Assembly: GCA_019429125.1 (NCBI GenBank)
Contig: JAHYJO010000001.1
Coordinates: 71,088-135,087, forward strand
DNA: 64,000 nucleotides
Reading direction: 5' to 3'
Origin: Nanobdellati archaeon
GTDB taxonomy: Archaea; EX4484-52; GLR71
Below the pieces are notes generated by a model that saw only the letters and a program-made list of their open reading frames with translations, was not told where the DNA came from and ran no database searches. The position numbers and the translations under genes are program-made. This document shows positions 50,701-60,173 of this stretch, piece after piece; position 1 is the stretch's first letter; each line of letters opens with the position of its first letter.

Positions 50701-51879
50701 AGTATGCTTACGGATGTTTCTGGAAATATAGAGACACAAATCTTGTCAGATTTTATGCAGAATTATACTGCTAAATATATTAGTGATTATGTTATGAATA
50801 TTACTAAATCTGGTTATGTGCCGATTTCGATGCCTGTTACATCGAGTTTTAAATCCATTAATGTTACACTTTTGGTTAATAATCCACCACAAATAACTAT
50901 TGATTCACCATTGAACAGTCTATATAATCATCAAGCAATCTGGTTTAATATTAGTGTGACTGATGATTGGAATTTAATTGATTGGTGTGGTTATAGTCTT
51001 AATGGTTCAGAGAATGTAACTATGTATGAAGATTCTCTTGATCATTTTTCGTTATTAAATGATACTGTATTTGTTGGATCTTATGACCTTGTATTTTATT
51101 GCAATGATACTTATGGTCTTTATAATAGTACTGATATGATTTATTTTGAAGTATTATATGATTGTATGAGTGATTCGGATTGTTCTCTTGTGGGGGATAT
51201 TTGTATACAGAATGGTTGTGTTGATATAGGTTGTACTGAGTTTTGTACTTATAATGTTGATACTTTGTGTCATTCGGATTGTCATAAGGTAAATGGTTGT
51301 GATTTTTATGATAGTGTCGCTGAAACAGTTTGTAATAATAAACCTTATGGTCAATGGGTTGTTTATGATGCTACTCAGGTCATAAATTGCTGTGAAGGTA
51401 TACCTAAAACATCATATGAACCTGATGTGACTTATGCAGGGCTTAATCCGTTAACGGTTTATCTGGGGGATGTGGCTGATGTTGTTGTGTCTATCAGGAA
51501 TAGGAATGATTTTGAAGATACTTTTACTGTTTCTCTTGAGAGTGCATCAACTCTTAAATATTGGTCATGGTTTGCAACACATAAAAATGATGAGAAAAGA
51601 ATGAGTATGGATATGTCTTTTAAGCCATATGAGCAGAAGTTTGTAAGTCTTAAGGTGTTAGGTGCAACGGACGGTTGCTTTAAAGGCGGTTCTTCTTTAG
51701 GTATTAATGTGATTACTTCGTTTGGTAAGTCTGATAAAGAATATATTGAAGTATGTATGTTACCATCTAAAACATCTAAGTCATTTAGTCGGAATGTTTC
51801 TGGGCTGAACTATATTGGTTTTATTATCTTGATTCTTATGTCTCTTGTAATCTATAATTTTAGAGCTAATAAAGTTTGA
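47782..51879 (+). CDS. large adhesin-like surface protein: two DUF2341 modules, beta-helix segment, Cys-rich region, C-terminal TM
   Basis: DYQVLVNLSSSDFDFSATTSNGDDIRFTW... and TDYQFKIIIDKEISMNADYSDLRFTD...; NITVKNCNIVQ...NNTITTVGDNSYGIYFSNSKNNTV. Confidence 0.85.
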   Translation: MYFQKSGCIIVLILSILIMSVSVFAVDGILIWTADNDWDGGIYINMFSNSGNLVLSGFFNEYSDWLYQNKIIVNNTGNVEDITDYQVLVNLSSSDFDFSATTSNGDDIRFTWLNETSDVEQKIYFWIESWDSTAEEALIWVKVPYVASSTNGSIYIYYGNQSASSESNFSSITENFWLNLTSYSATPSIQTPYSFTVESDRNSWGGGTWSTGYNGIRFNYTNTQDIFVMNFTTKFTLFNNPGSYLDRSVYFLDVYTIDNNMIFSMFRYGNTMYIYDGVQPWTFSTIRNTAYSKNIGAMNTGTEYDIGLIFDGTIWSVYVDSVLKRTITQSTFKNSPAGWLSITGRPTTNFNGASDTENQITIKSDTFYQNQYTLTEPNTIIYSQEIPLIIGQYTSNTIDTLNIISRLKATWNTSDSWAYKKEINISNTGAELTDYQFKIIIDKEISMNADYSDLRFTDNNNYQLNYWVEENNIVHAIVWVKVNLSAFTNTTINVYYGNPYATSKSNESNIFLFYDDFSSSSFISYENDCKPDSMSTSTTQSGTYYTAPYGAFIDTGYNGFCGDAGLVKEITLPDISGNISIAFAIKGWGAFWSGSRGIIIERDGYDYGPKACDLGQTYFWLACATRRGNSCGSLTHPETGLLYTPPIITGSWQEFTRDITPFSGKTFRLRILTHDYSNIYCNFGDHAQDLWVDDIKIKKDTEIKPTISTVSPPMSGDISVEFSADGTNWLEISNNTNYTIGGGIGSGTEIRYRINMLTLNARQSPKVHDITLEYDSGFNSCGSLSDENRQYLLNNDVSASGTCFTIDADNITLDCQGYIINYSQSGVGYGVEVNSGYDNITVKNCNIVQGSETDNSYAVDLSSSWDSVLLNNTITTVGDNSYGIYFSNSKNNTVYNTYFSVVDDVDIYVRGTGNYKNVIINSTFDVDEIYFESDNSGSIEVLFYFNLYVNDSNGSSIEGVNVTVWQIDGTFEFSMLTDVSGNIETQILSDFMQNYTAKYISDYVMNITKSGYVPISMPVTSSFKSINVTLLVNNPPQITIDSPLNSLYNHQAIWFNISVTDDWNLIDWCGYSLNGSENVTMYEDSLDHFSLLNDTVFVGSYDLVFYCNDTYGLYNSTDMIYFEVLYDCMSDSDCSLVGDICIQNGCVDIGCTEFCTYNVDTLCHSDCHKVNGCDFYDSVAETVCNNKPYGQWVVYDATQVINCCEGIPKTSYEPDVTYAGLNPLTVYLGDVADVVVSIRNRNDFEDTFTVSLESASTLKYWSWFATHKNDEKRMSMDMSFKPYEQKFVSLKVLGATDGCFKGGSSLGINVITSFGKSDKEYIEVCMLPSKTSKSFSRNVSGLNYIGFIILILMSLVIYNFRANKV

Positions 51880-51933
51880 ATTTTAATTGATAATTTTTGA
51901 ATTTAGTTAGTGAGAAATTAAAAAAATAGAAGA

Positions 51934-52060
51934 TGGGCTCGAAGGGGTTTGAACCCTCGACTTCCGGCTCTCCAAGACCAATACTTAGGAAAGCAAGTTC
52001 CGAATTTATGAAACGTGGCCATATAAGACCGGCGCTCCAACCAGACTGAGCTACGAGCCC
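51934..52060 (-). tRNA. tRNA-Ile (UAU) with 52-nt intron at canonical 37/38
   Basis: GGGCTCGTAGCTCAGTCTGGTTGGAGCGCCGGTCTTATA-[51970..52021]-AGCCGGAAGTCGAGGGTTCAAACCCCTTCGAGCCC; mature loop CTTATAA. Confidence 0.85.
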
Positions 52061-52138
52061 TTCTATTAAAAGTTATTGCAAAACCAATATAAAGTTTAGC
52101 AACATTTATCTGATTTAATAGACAATTTTATATATATT

Positions 52139-53053
52139 GTGGCGTTTGGCATGCAAAACTCGGTAATTGAATACATAAAAAAAGGATTAATTGGAAGGGA
52201 TTTTGAGCTTATTCAGTTCGAGCGCTATTGTTTTGATATCGCGGCTAAAAAGAAAGATGCATTTATCCTTATAAAAATTCTTTCAAATGTGGATAGTTTT
52301 TCGAGTGCGCAGGCAGATGACCTTAAAAATATGGGTTCGGCAATAGGGGCTTCACCTGTAATCTGTGGTATTCGTGGTCGTAATTTTAAGATTTCTGAGA
52401 ATTATGTATATGAACGTTTCGGTATATATGTAGTACATCCTGAAACATTTTTGAATTCTTTAGATCTTGTTCTTCCTTTTATATTATCTCGGAAAGGAAA
52501 AAATACAGTTTCAATTGATACTGAGCGCCTTCATGACATAAGGATCCATCTTGATCTATCTTTTCAGAAGATGTCTGGTACAATTGGCGTATCTAAAAAG
52601 ACACTTTATCTTGCTGAGAAAACTGGGCGTACCAGTGATTATGTTGTAGAAGCTATTGAGGAATTGATTAATGAAGTGATACGGCGCCCCGTGGATATAT
52701 TTTCATCAGAGATGCATTTTAGGCAGCGCGAAAAGACTATGTTGGAAAAGAAACTTACACAGATGACTTCTAAGTTTGGTTATTCTGATTTTGTGTTTCA
52801 TACTGCACCCGTAAAAATAGTACTTAAAGCTGATGATGATTCGTGCATGTGTGATGCAGAGTCTAAATTTATTAATGAACAGAAGATGTCAGATCTTAAG
52901 AAATTGAGTGAATTTTGTGATTTTTTACCGGTTGTTATTGTTGAGAACACATCCTCTGAATCATCTTGCGGGATTGCATTCGTTGATATCAAAGAGATTC
53001 GGAAGATTCATTCTAAGAAAGAATTGATTGAACTTATATATGGTAGGATTTGA
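52139..53053 (+). CDS. archaeal HTH transcriptional regulator (COG1395-like)
   Basis: N-terminal FDIAAKKKDAFILIKILSNVDSF; HTH IRIHLDLSFQKMSGTIGVSKKTLYLAEKTGR. Confidence 0.75.
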   Translation: MAFGMQNSVIEYIKKGLIGRDFELIQFERYCFDIAAKKKDAFILIKILSNVDSFSSAQADDLKNMGSAIGASPVICGIRGRNFKISENYVYERFGIYVVHPETFLNSLDLVLPFILSRKGKNTVSIDTERLHDIRIHLDLSFQKMSGTIGVSKKTLYLAEKTGRTSDYVVEAIEELINEVIRRPVDIFSSEMHFRQREKTMLEKKLTQMTSKFGYSDFVFHTAPVKIVLKADDDSCMCDAESKFINEQKMSDLKKLSEFCDFLPVVIVENTSSESSCGIAFVDIKEIRKIHSKKELIELIYGRI

Positions 53054-53159
53054 ATATTTAAGGGATGTTTGTTTAGTATTTAGTGTGTTCAGGTGAAATC
53101 TAATTTGTAAGATTTATGATGAATATTTTTTTATATTTTTGATGGATAATATATAGTTA

Positions 53160-53341
53160 TGTTAGAAAATGCGGAACGCTTTTTTAAGGTCTATTCAGGT
53201 ATTCCAATTGACGAAAGAAGTAAGCCTATAGTAATTATTGATGAGGAACTATAAACTGGAAGTTAATTCATGAAGAGATAAGTAATGAAACTGAAAGGGT
53301 AAAGGCAATTTTGAAAATGTTAATTGAGTTGGAAATAATAT
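53160..53341 (+). pseudogene. small protein, one frameshift (gene A of caspase-like operon)
   Basis: MLENAERFFKVYSGIPIDERSKPIVIIDEE / INWKLIHEEISNETERVKAILKMLIELEII*; single-nt deletion near 53249. Confidence 0.6.
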
Positions 53342-53553
53342 GAGTAACGAAAAAGAGATTTTAATAAAAAGGATAGTAATAGAACGTATTAAAACTATGG
53401 CTCCAAATGTTAAGATTGTATTAGGGGTCTAATGGTGGATTTTTAGATAGGAATGGGTTACTTTTAGAAATTAATAATAATACTGATATAAGAAATAAAA
53501 TTATTGAAATTCAATTAAAATATATGCGTGCGTTGAAGGAAGTTTTAGTATAA
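53341..53553 (+). pseudogene. small protein, one frameshift (gene B); ATGA overlap with gene A
   Basis: MSNEKEILIKRIVIERIKTMAPNVKIVLG / SNGGFLDRNGLLLEINNNTDIRNKIIEIQLKYMRALKEVLV*; extra G in GGGG run. Confidence 0.6.
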
Positions 53554-53555
53554 AT

Positions 53556-54195
53556 ATGAAAACTATATTTTTTGTTAGACCTTGTCATGATTCTGTTACT
53601 TCTTATTTGCATTATTATAGTAAACAATTGTTAAACGAATCAGAGGATAGAGGTTTAAAAACAATAAATAAAGACAAAGAGGATGCAAATAGGGAGGTAG
53701 TAAAGAAGGTTATTAATAAAATAAATCCTGATTTTATTATGTTTAATGGGTATGGTAATCCTACAATGATTTGTGAACATAATAATGACGTGATTATTGA
53801 AAAGGATGATAATCATGATTTATTTAAAGACAGGATAATTTATTCTTTATCGTGTAGTTCTGCATTAGAATTAGATAAAACTGTGGGGGGGTAGCAGTAC
53901 TACTTTTATTGGTTATGTTGATGATTTTGCATTGAGGACGGATAATAATTGTCAAGCTACAATTCATAGAGATAATAGGGCAAATTTATTCCTTGAACCT
54001 TCAAATTTATTGGTTGAATCTATTTTAAAAGGAAATTCTGCAAAAGAAGCAGTTCTAAAGGCAAAAACGTTGATGAGAAGAAATATTTCAATATTGAAAA
54101 CAGATCAGTTTCCCGATGTAAAGGATTATCTCCCTTATCTTTTTAATAATTATTTGATTTTGGATATTATAGGTAATGAATCTGCACGTTTGTGA
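53556..54195 (+). pseudogene. caspase/CHAT-like peptidase, frameshifted in a G7 run
   Basis: PDFIMFNGYGNPTMICEHNN...RIIYSLSCSSALELDKTVGG / SSTTFIGYVDDFALRT...; frames join at 53885-53892. Confidence 0.65.
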
Positions 54196-54203
54196 GTTTC
54201 CCT

Positions 54204-55148
54204 TCATTCTAAAACCTTAATACTATCAACTTTACCATCACCATCAATGTCAAGACCTTCAACTACACAGGCCCAGTTGTCTTCGCCGTTGTATTTTTCA
54301 AGGATTGTTTCTGTGAATCTTGTGAGCGCTAATACGGCAGCTTTTGTTCCGTTTGCTCTGTTTCCTGCAAAGATTAGTATACTTTTGGTTGTGTTTATTG
54401 GGTTTACTATTTTTGCGATGACCCCTATGTTGTCTTCATTATAAGTTTTTCCAGTCTTTTTGGATATTATGCCTCTGAATGGAAACGTGTCTATTTTGAA
54501 TTTGACTTGTAGGTAATTGTTTACATCACTTGTTATTAGATTTGTGAGCGGACCGCCTACGATTATCAGATTGGTGTCTATTGTGTCTTTGGATTTTATG
54601 TCAATGTCAAGCGCTGTTGTGAACTTTTCAGGCATAGATACAATCTGTCCTAGAAATAATGCTACGTCTATTGCGTAATGACCGTCTCTTGCGCGCACTT
54701 GATGGGGTCCGTGAGGGTCGGGTGAGCCTACAACTATATGGGCGTTTAATTGTCCGTTGTTTATGAAGGGATAAAGGAATGATTTTTGCTTTTCAGATTC
54801 ATTTCTCATCGGAAAATCTGCAAGTTTCATGTCGCCGGATGGCAGTTCAAGTGCAAATGCGTTGTTTGTTACTGTATAATATTTCGCGAGAGTACCACCT
54901 TGTTCTTTTTTGCTTTTTACTTCAATGAGACCGTTTGCTTCAAGCTGTTTTATGTGGTAGTAAACTTTTTGCTCGTGAATATGAAGATATTTTGCGATGT
55001 CTGCAGGGTATCTCGGTCGCTCTGCAAGAAGTTTTAGGATTTCCCATCGCGTATTGTTTAGAAGACCTTTTAGTTTTTCAGGTTCATCTACAAGAATTGC
55101 ATCTTTTGAGAAGAATTTGCCGTTAATCTCTTTTATTATCTGTGCCAT
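54204..55148 (-). CDS. ArsR-like wHTH regulator fused to S-layer-like C-terminal domain
   Basis: ILKLLAERPRYPADIAKYLHIHEQKVYYHIKQLEANGLIE; NLIIVGGPLTNLITSDVNNYL; DIDGDGKVDSI. Confidence 0.8.
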   Translation of the reverse strand: MAQIIKEINGKFFSKDAILVDEPEKLKGLLNNTRWEILKLLAERPRYPADIAKYLHIHEQKVYYHIKQLEANGLIEVKSKKEQGGTLAKYYTVTNNAFALELPSGDMKLADFPMRNESEKQKSFLYPFINNGQLNAHIVVGSPDPHGPHQVRARDGHYAIDVALFLGQIVSMPEKFTTALDIDIKSKDTIDTNLIIVGGPLTNLITSDVNNYLQVKFKIDTFPFRGIISKKTGKTYNEDNIGVIAKIVNPINTTKSILIFAGNRANGTKAAVLALTRFTETILEKYNGEDNWACVVEGLDIDGDGKVDSIKVLE

Positions 55149-55458
55149 ATTAATCTAATCCTATTTTATTATTTATTTTGTGTATTTTTTTAATATTTTT
55201 GTGTATTTTTTTCTGTGTTATAATTTATGTGAATATACGTGATTTTATGTAAATATTAGTTATGATTTGTTTTTTAGTATTATTATAAGTTTGATTATAA
55301 TAGTCTTCATTATTTGTATATTTGTCGTCTTTTTCTTTATAAATGTTTGGTTTAGTATATAAACCCCATTATAAAACCAGTTGTAATACCCTTAATCACT
55401 TTTGAAAAACCTTTTTATAGCTCGTTTTATTATTATATTTTGTTATTTGGTAAATTAT

Positions 55459-57240
55459 ATGTGTGGGATAGTCGGCTATAAAGGAAAAAGAGAGGCTTAC
55501 AAGATTATACTTGACAGCCTTAAGACTCTTGAATATAGAGGTTATGATTCTTGGGGTGTTGCTGTTATCGGTAATCCTTCAATTTCTGTTGTGAAAGAAG
55601 TAGGCATGATAAGTGATGCTGATTCTTTGATAAATAATACTAAAATTACTAAGGGTACAACGGGTGTTGGGCATACTCGATGGGCGACACATGGTAATGT
55701 TACAGAAGCTAATTCTCATCCGCACTTGTCAACTGATGGCAAGATTGCTGTGGTTCATAATGGTATAATTGAAAATTATCAGTCTCTTAGGGGCGAACTT
55801 AAGAAAAAAGGATATGTGTTCAAGTCTGATACAGATAGTGAGGTAATCCCATATCTTATTGAAGATTTTTTGAAAAGTGAAACCGGTATTTCTTTTGAGG
55901 ATGCTTTCCGTAAGACATTATATCTTCTTGAAGGTACATATGCAATTGTTGCGATAGATAAAGATTCAGAGACTATGTTGTGTGTACGTAAAGATTCACC
56001 TATTGTTATAGGTGTGGGTGATGGTGAATATTTTATCGCGAGCGATGCTCCTGCATTTATTGAACATACAAAAAATGTTATATTTTTAGAAAATGATGAG
56101 CTTGTAGCATTTAATGGTGATATGAAAATTATAGATCTAGTTACTGGTAAAAAATTATCTAAAAAACCACAAGTCATTGATTGGGATGTTGAGCAGGCAA
56201 AGAAAGGTGAATTCAAACATTACATGCTTAAAGAGATTTCAGAACAGAAAGAGACAATAAATAAGGCGATACATCAGGATAATAAAGTAATTCAAGATAT
56301 AGCCGATGCAATAAATGAGTCTTACGGTACATTTTTTATAGCTTCAGGATCGTCTTACCATGCTGCGCTTTCAGCATCATATACATTTTCTAGGATTGCA
56401 AAAAAACATATCAATGTTGTTGATGCATCTGAATTTCCTAATTATGAGCATTTCTTGACTCCGCAGACGCTAATGATTACTGTGTCACAATCAGGTGAGA
56501 CAGCAGATGTACTTGATGCGGTCAAGGTTGCCAAAAAGAAAGGGGTCAAGATAATCTCCATTGTCAATGTCATGGGTTCTTCTCTTATGAGAAATTCTAA
56601 TTATTCGCTTCTTATGAATGTAGGTCCAGAAATCTGTGTCCTTTCAACTAAAAGTTATACGTCGCAACTGTCAATCCTTACACTTTTAGCTTATGCATCT
56701 GTTGGTAAGCTTGATGAAGGTAAAGCACTCTTGAAATGTGTTGCCAATCATGTGGGTGAACTTACAGACCCTAAAGTGCTCCTTGATACTGTTGAGGTTG
56801 CTTCATATCTTAAAGATAAGGAACATCTGTATGTGATTGGTCGTGGGCAGAGCTATCCGACTGCACTTGAGGCAGCACTTAAAATTAAAGAGGTGTCATA
56901 CATCCATGCAGAAGGGTTTGCGGGTGGGAGTCTTAAACATGGTCCTATTGCCCTAATTGAGAAAGGTACACCTTGCATTGTCTTTGCACCAAATGACGAG
57001 ACTAAAAAAGAGGTTTTGAGTAATGCTATGGAAATAAAATCTCGTGGGGGGTACATAATAGGTGTATCTGATATGGATAATGAAATATTTGATTATTTTA
57101 TCAAGGTTCCTGATGTGGGGCATGCGTCGCCAATCTGTGACATCATCCCTATTCAGGTGCTGTCATATTATCTTGCTATACTTCGTGGGTGCAATCCTGA
57201 TAGGCCACGAAATCTTGCAAAGAGCGTGACTGTCAAATGA
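55459..57240 (+). CDS. glmS: glutamine-fructose-6-phosphate aminotransferase
   Basis: MCGIVGYKGKREAYKIILDSLKTLEYRGYDSWG; SIS domains; C-term NLAKSVTVK. Confidence 0.97.
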   Translation: MCGIVGYKGKREAYKIILDSLKTLEYRGYDSWGVAVIGNPSISVVKEVGMISDADSLINNTKITKGTTGVGHTRWATHGNVTEANSHPHLSTDGKIAVVHNGIIENYQSLRGELKKKGYVFKSDTDSEVIPYLIEDFLKSETGISFEDAFRKTLYLLEGTYAIVAIDKDSETMLCVRKDSPIVIGVGDGEYFIASDAPAFIEHTKNVIFLENDELVAFNGDMKIIDLVTGKKLSKKPQVIDWDVEQAKKGEFKHYMLKEISEQKETINKAIHQDNKVIQDIADAINESYGTFFIASGSSYHAALSASYTFSRIAKKHINVVDASEFPNYEHFLTPQTLMITVSQSGETADVLDAVKVAKKKGVKIISIVNVMGSSLMRNSNYSLLMNVGPEICVLSTKSYTSQLSILTLLAYASVGKLDEGKALLKCVANHVGELTDPKVLLDTVEVASYLKDKEHLYVIGRGQSYPTALEAALKIKEVSYIHAEGFAGGSLKHGPIALIEKGTPCIVFAPNDETKKEVLSNAMEIKSRGGYIIGVSDMDNEIFDYFIKVPDVGHASPICDIIPIQVLSYYLAILRGCNPDRPRNLAKSVTVK

Positions 57241-57304
57241 AAAATGTATAAACTATTTATGTGACTGTTGAATAATCTGTTATATTGAAAGTTTTGGTGA
57301 AAAT

Positions 57305-58678
57305 ATGGATATGTCAATTTTTAGGGCCTACGATGTCCGTGGTGTGTATGGTAAATCTTTGACTGACGAAGTTATGGAAAAAATTGGTCTTGCGCTTTCC
57401 ATGCTCATGAAATCAAAGGATATGGGTTCTGAAATTTTGGTAGGGGCTGATATAAGGTCATCTAGTCCTGCTCTTCTGGATGCGTTTGTTCGTGGGGCTA
57501 CTCGCGGTGGGCTTGATGTGGTCAATTGTGGCATAACATCATTTGGGGTTGCTCTTTTTTCTGGCTGGAAACTTAAGAAAGATGTTACTGCATTTATTAC
57601 TGCATCTCACAATCCTTCTGAATGGAACGGTATTAAGTTTTATGATAAGGAGTGCATTGGTTTTTTTGAGGATGTGAATCGCGAGCTTGGTGAGATTGTG
57701 GCTCACGGTGTTTTTGTACAACCTGATTCTGTTGGTAAGGTGTTATCAGTTGATATGTGCGATGATTATGTTAAATATTTGTCTGATGCATTTTCTATTG
57801 ATAAAAATGTAAAGGTTGTGGTTGATTGCGGTAACGGGAGTACTTCTCTTTCTGCACCTAATGTTTTTGCAGTAGTTGATAATATTGATTCGACTGTTAT
57901 CTTTGATAATGTGGATCCTAATTTTTCAGATAGGGGTTCTGATGTTGAGGCTGAAAATCTTCAAAAGCTTAAAAGTAAGGTCTTGGAGACGGGGGCTGCT
58001 TTTGGTGTGGGTTTTGATGGCGATGGTGACAGGGCGGGCATTGTTGATGATACTGGGCAGATACTTAATTCAGATCAGGTGACTTATGCGCTTGCGAAGT
58101 ATATGTTTTCCGGTAATAATGATGTTTTAATAATCAATGTTGAGTGTTCAATGGCAACTGAAAAGCAGGTTGAAAAAATGGGTGGGCGTGTCGTGAGGAT
58201 TCCTGTAGGTCATACATACATGATGCAGTCTGCAAAGGAGGAGAATGCAATACTTGGTGAAGAGACTGCATTTCATTTTGTGATTCCTCAATATTTCCCG
58301 TTTGATGATGCAATTTTAGTGCCATTGAAGCTTGCTGAAATCCTTTCAAAGACTGACATGAAACTTTCAGAGATTGTATCTGAATTTCCGTTGTATCCTA
58401 AACGAAGGGTTGCTCTTGATTGTCCGGATGATATCAAGTTTGATGTAGTCTCTAATCTTAAGGACAATTTTATTGAGCAGTATGGGAATGAAAAAGTCAA
58501 TACTCTTGATGGTGTCCGTGTGGATTTCTCTGATGGGTGGGTTCTTATCAGGGTGTCTAATACTGCACCCATACTTCGTGTGACCAGTGAGGCAATTTCG
58601 GAGCAGAGGATGAATGAGATACTTGAAAATTATTCTTTGATTGTTAAGGATGTGATTGAAACGTTGAGGGGTGTGTGA
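57305..58678 (+). CDS. glmM: phosphoglucosamine/phosphomannomutase
   Basis: FRAYDVRGVYGKSLTDE, TASHNPSEWNGIKF, GFDGDGDRAGIVD. Confidence 0.93.
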   Translation: MDMSIFRAYDVRGVYGKSLTDEVMEKIGLALSMLMKSKDMGSEILVGADIRSSSPALLDAFVRGATRGGLDVVNCGITSFGVALFSGWKLKKDVTAFITASHNPSEWNGIKFYDKECIGFFEDVNRELGEIVAHGVFVQPDSVGKVLSVDMCDDYVKYLSDAFSIDKNVKVVVDCGNGSTSLSAPNVFAVVDNIDSTVIFDNVDPNFSDRGSDVEAENLQKLKSKVLETGAAFGVGFDGDGDRAGIVDDTGQILNSDQVTYALAKYMFSGNNDVLIINVECSMATEKQVEKMGGRVVRIPVGHTYMMQSAKEENAILGEETAFHFVIPQYFPFDDAILVPLKLAEILSKTDMKLSEIVSEFPLYPKRRVALDCPDDIKFDVVSNLKDNFIEQYGNEKVNTLDGVRVDFSDGWVLIRVSNTAPILRVTSEAISEQRMNEILENYSLIVKDVIETLRGV

Positions 58679-58682
58679 TTTT

Positions 58683-60026
58683 ATGCAGGCACTTATTCTT
58701 GCGGCTGGAAAAGGTACAAGGATTATGCCTTTTACTTGTACGCGCCCAAAACCTATGATATCTGTTGCTAATAAATCAATACTTGAGCATAATCTTATTC
58801 AACTTTTAGGGCTTGTGGACGAAGTCATAATTGTTGTGGGATATCGTTCTGATATAATAAAAAATCATTTCGGTGATTCTTTTAAAGGGGTGCGAATTAG
58901 GTATATATCTCAGAAAGATCAGCTTGGAACAGGGCACGCGGTTCTTCAGGCAGAAACGATGATTAAAGGAAAATTTATAATCCTTTATGGAGATGATCTT
59001 TATCATAGGGACGATATCAAAAGATGTATTGGGCATGATTTCAGTGTTTTGGCAAAAGAAGTATTTGATCCAAAACGGTTCGGTGTTTTTACAGTCAAGG
59101 GTAATAAAGTTGTCGATCTTGTTGAAAAACCTGAAAAACCTAAATCTAATCTTGTAAATACTGGCGTGTATGTCCTTGATGATAATATATTTTCCATACT
59201 AAAAAAGATTGATAAATCTAAACGTGGAGAATATGAATTCACTGATGCAGTGCTTGAAATTTCAAAGTCAAATGATGTATTCTGCGAGGTTGTGAAAAAA
59301 TATTGGATTCCTGTGGGGTATCCTTATGATATTCTTCTTGCTAATGAAATAAAGGTTGCTGAAGTGTTTGAGAAATCTAAAGATTCCAGTAAATTAATTG
59401 ATAAAGGTGCTATTATTGAAGATGGCGTAGTCCTTAAAGGTGATGTTGCTGTCGGGTGTGGTACTGTCATAAAGAGTGGTACTTATATTGAAGGTCCGTG
59501 TGTCATAGGTAATGATTCAAAGATTGGTCCAAATGCATATATACGCGCAAGGACTGCAATTGGTAATAATTGTCACATCGGTGCATTTGTTGAACTCAAG
59601 AACACTATTGTTATGAATAATTCTAATGTTCCGCATCTGTGTTATATCGGTGATTCAGTCATTGGTGAGCATGTCAATCTTGGTGCGGGTACAATAGGTG
59701 CTAATTTGCGCCATGATGGAACTAATGTCAAACTAATGTGTAATGGCGGTGTGCTGATAGATAGTGGTCGCAGAAAGCTTGGATGTTTTATTGCAGACTA
59801 TTCTAAGACGGGGGTAAAAACAGTTTTGTCTCCAGGAATTATGATTGGTCCGTTTTCTTGGACTAGTTCTGCTGAAGAGGTTAACAGGAACCTGAAACCG
59901 TTTGAGATTCTTTCGAGAGGTAAGGTATCGGCTATTAATGTATCGCGATTTGATAAACTACTTAAGACAAAACATGACCGTAAGGTTATGGAATCTCTTT
60001 ATTCTTATGTCAAGGTAAAGTATTGA
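58683..60026 (+). CDS. bifunctional sugar-1-phosphate nucleotidylyltransferase/acetyltransferase (GlmU-like)
   Basis: QALILAAGKGTRIMPFTCTRPKPMISVANKSILEH; C-terminal left-handed beta-helix hexapeptides. Confidence 0.93.
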   Translation: MQALILAAGKGTRIMPFTCTRPKPMISVANKSILEHNLIQLLGLVDEVIIVVGYRSDIIKNHFGDSFKGVRIRYISQKDQLGTGHAVLQAETMIKGKFIILYGDDLYHRDDIKRCIGHDFSVLAKEVFDPKRFGVFTVKGNKVVDLVEKPEKPKSNLVNTGVYVLDDNIFSILKKIDKSKRGEYEFTDAVLEISKSNDVFCEVVKKYWIPVGYPYDILLANEIKVAEVFEKSKDSSKLIDKGAIIEDGVVLKGDVAVGCGTVIKSGTYIEGPCVIGNDSKIGPNAYIRARTAIGNNCHIGAFVELKNTIVMNNSNVPHLCYIGDSVIGEHVNLGAGTIGANLRHDGTNVKLMCNGGVLIDSGRRKLGCFIADYSKTGVKTVLSPGIMIGPFSWTSSAEEVNRNLKPFEILSRGKVSAINVSRFDKLLKTKHDRKVMESLYSYVKVKY

Positions 60027-60173
60027 GGGTTTTTAAGTTGGTTTTGATATTTTTATATTTTATTATTTGTTTTCGTATACGCACATAATCATAAAGATTT
60101 ATAAAACTTGGTTACGAATGAATCATTACTTTTTACAGAATTAGATTATACAGTTTCTTAGAAAATATGGAGG

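Noticed and set aside
53885-53892. Programmed frameshift as the main explanation for the caspase-like gene
   Set aside because: Adjacent genes A and B are also frameshifted at unrelated sites, so decay or sequence error is more parsimonious; kept only as an alternative
55402-55458. N-terminal extension of GlmS
   Set aside because: Glutaminase needs Cys at position 2 (MCGIVGY), so the true start is ATG 55459
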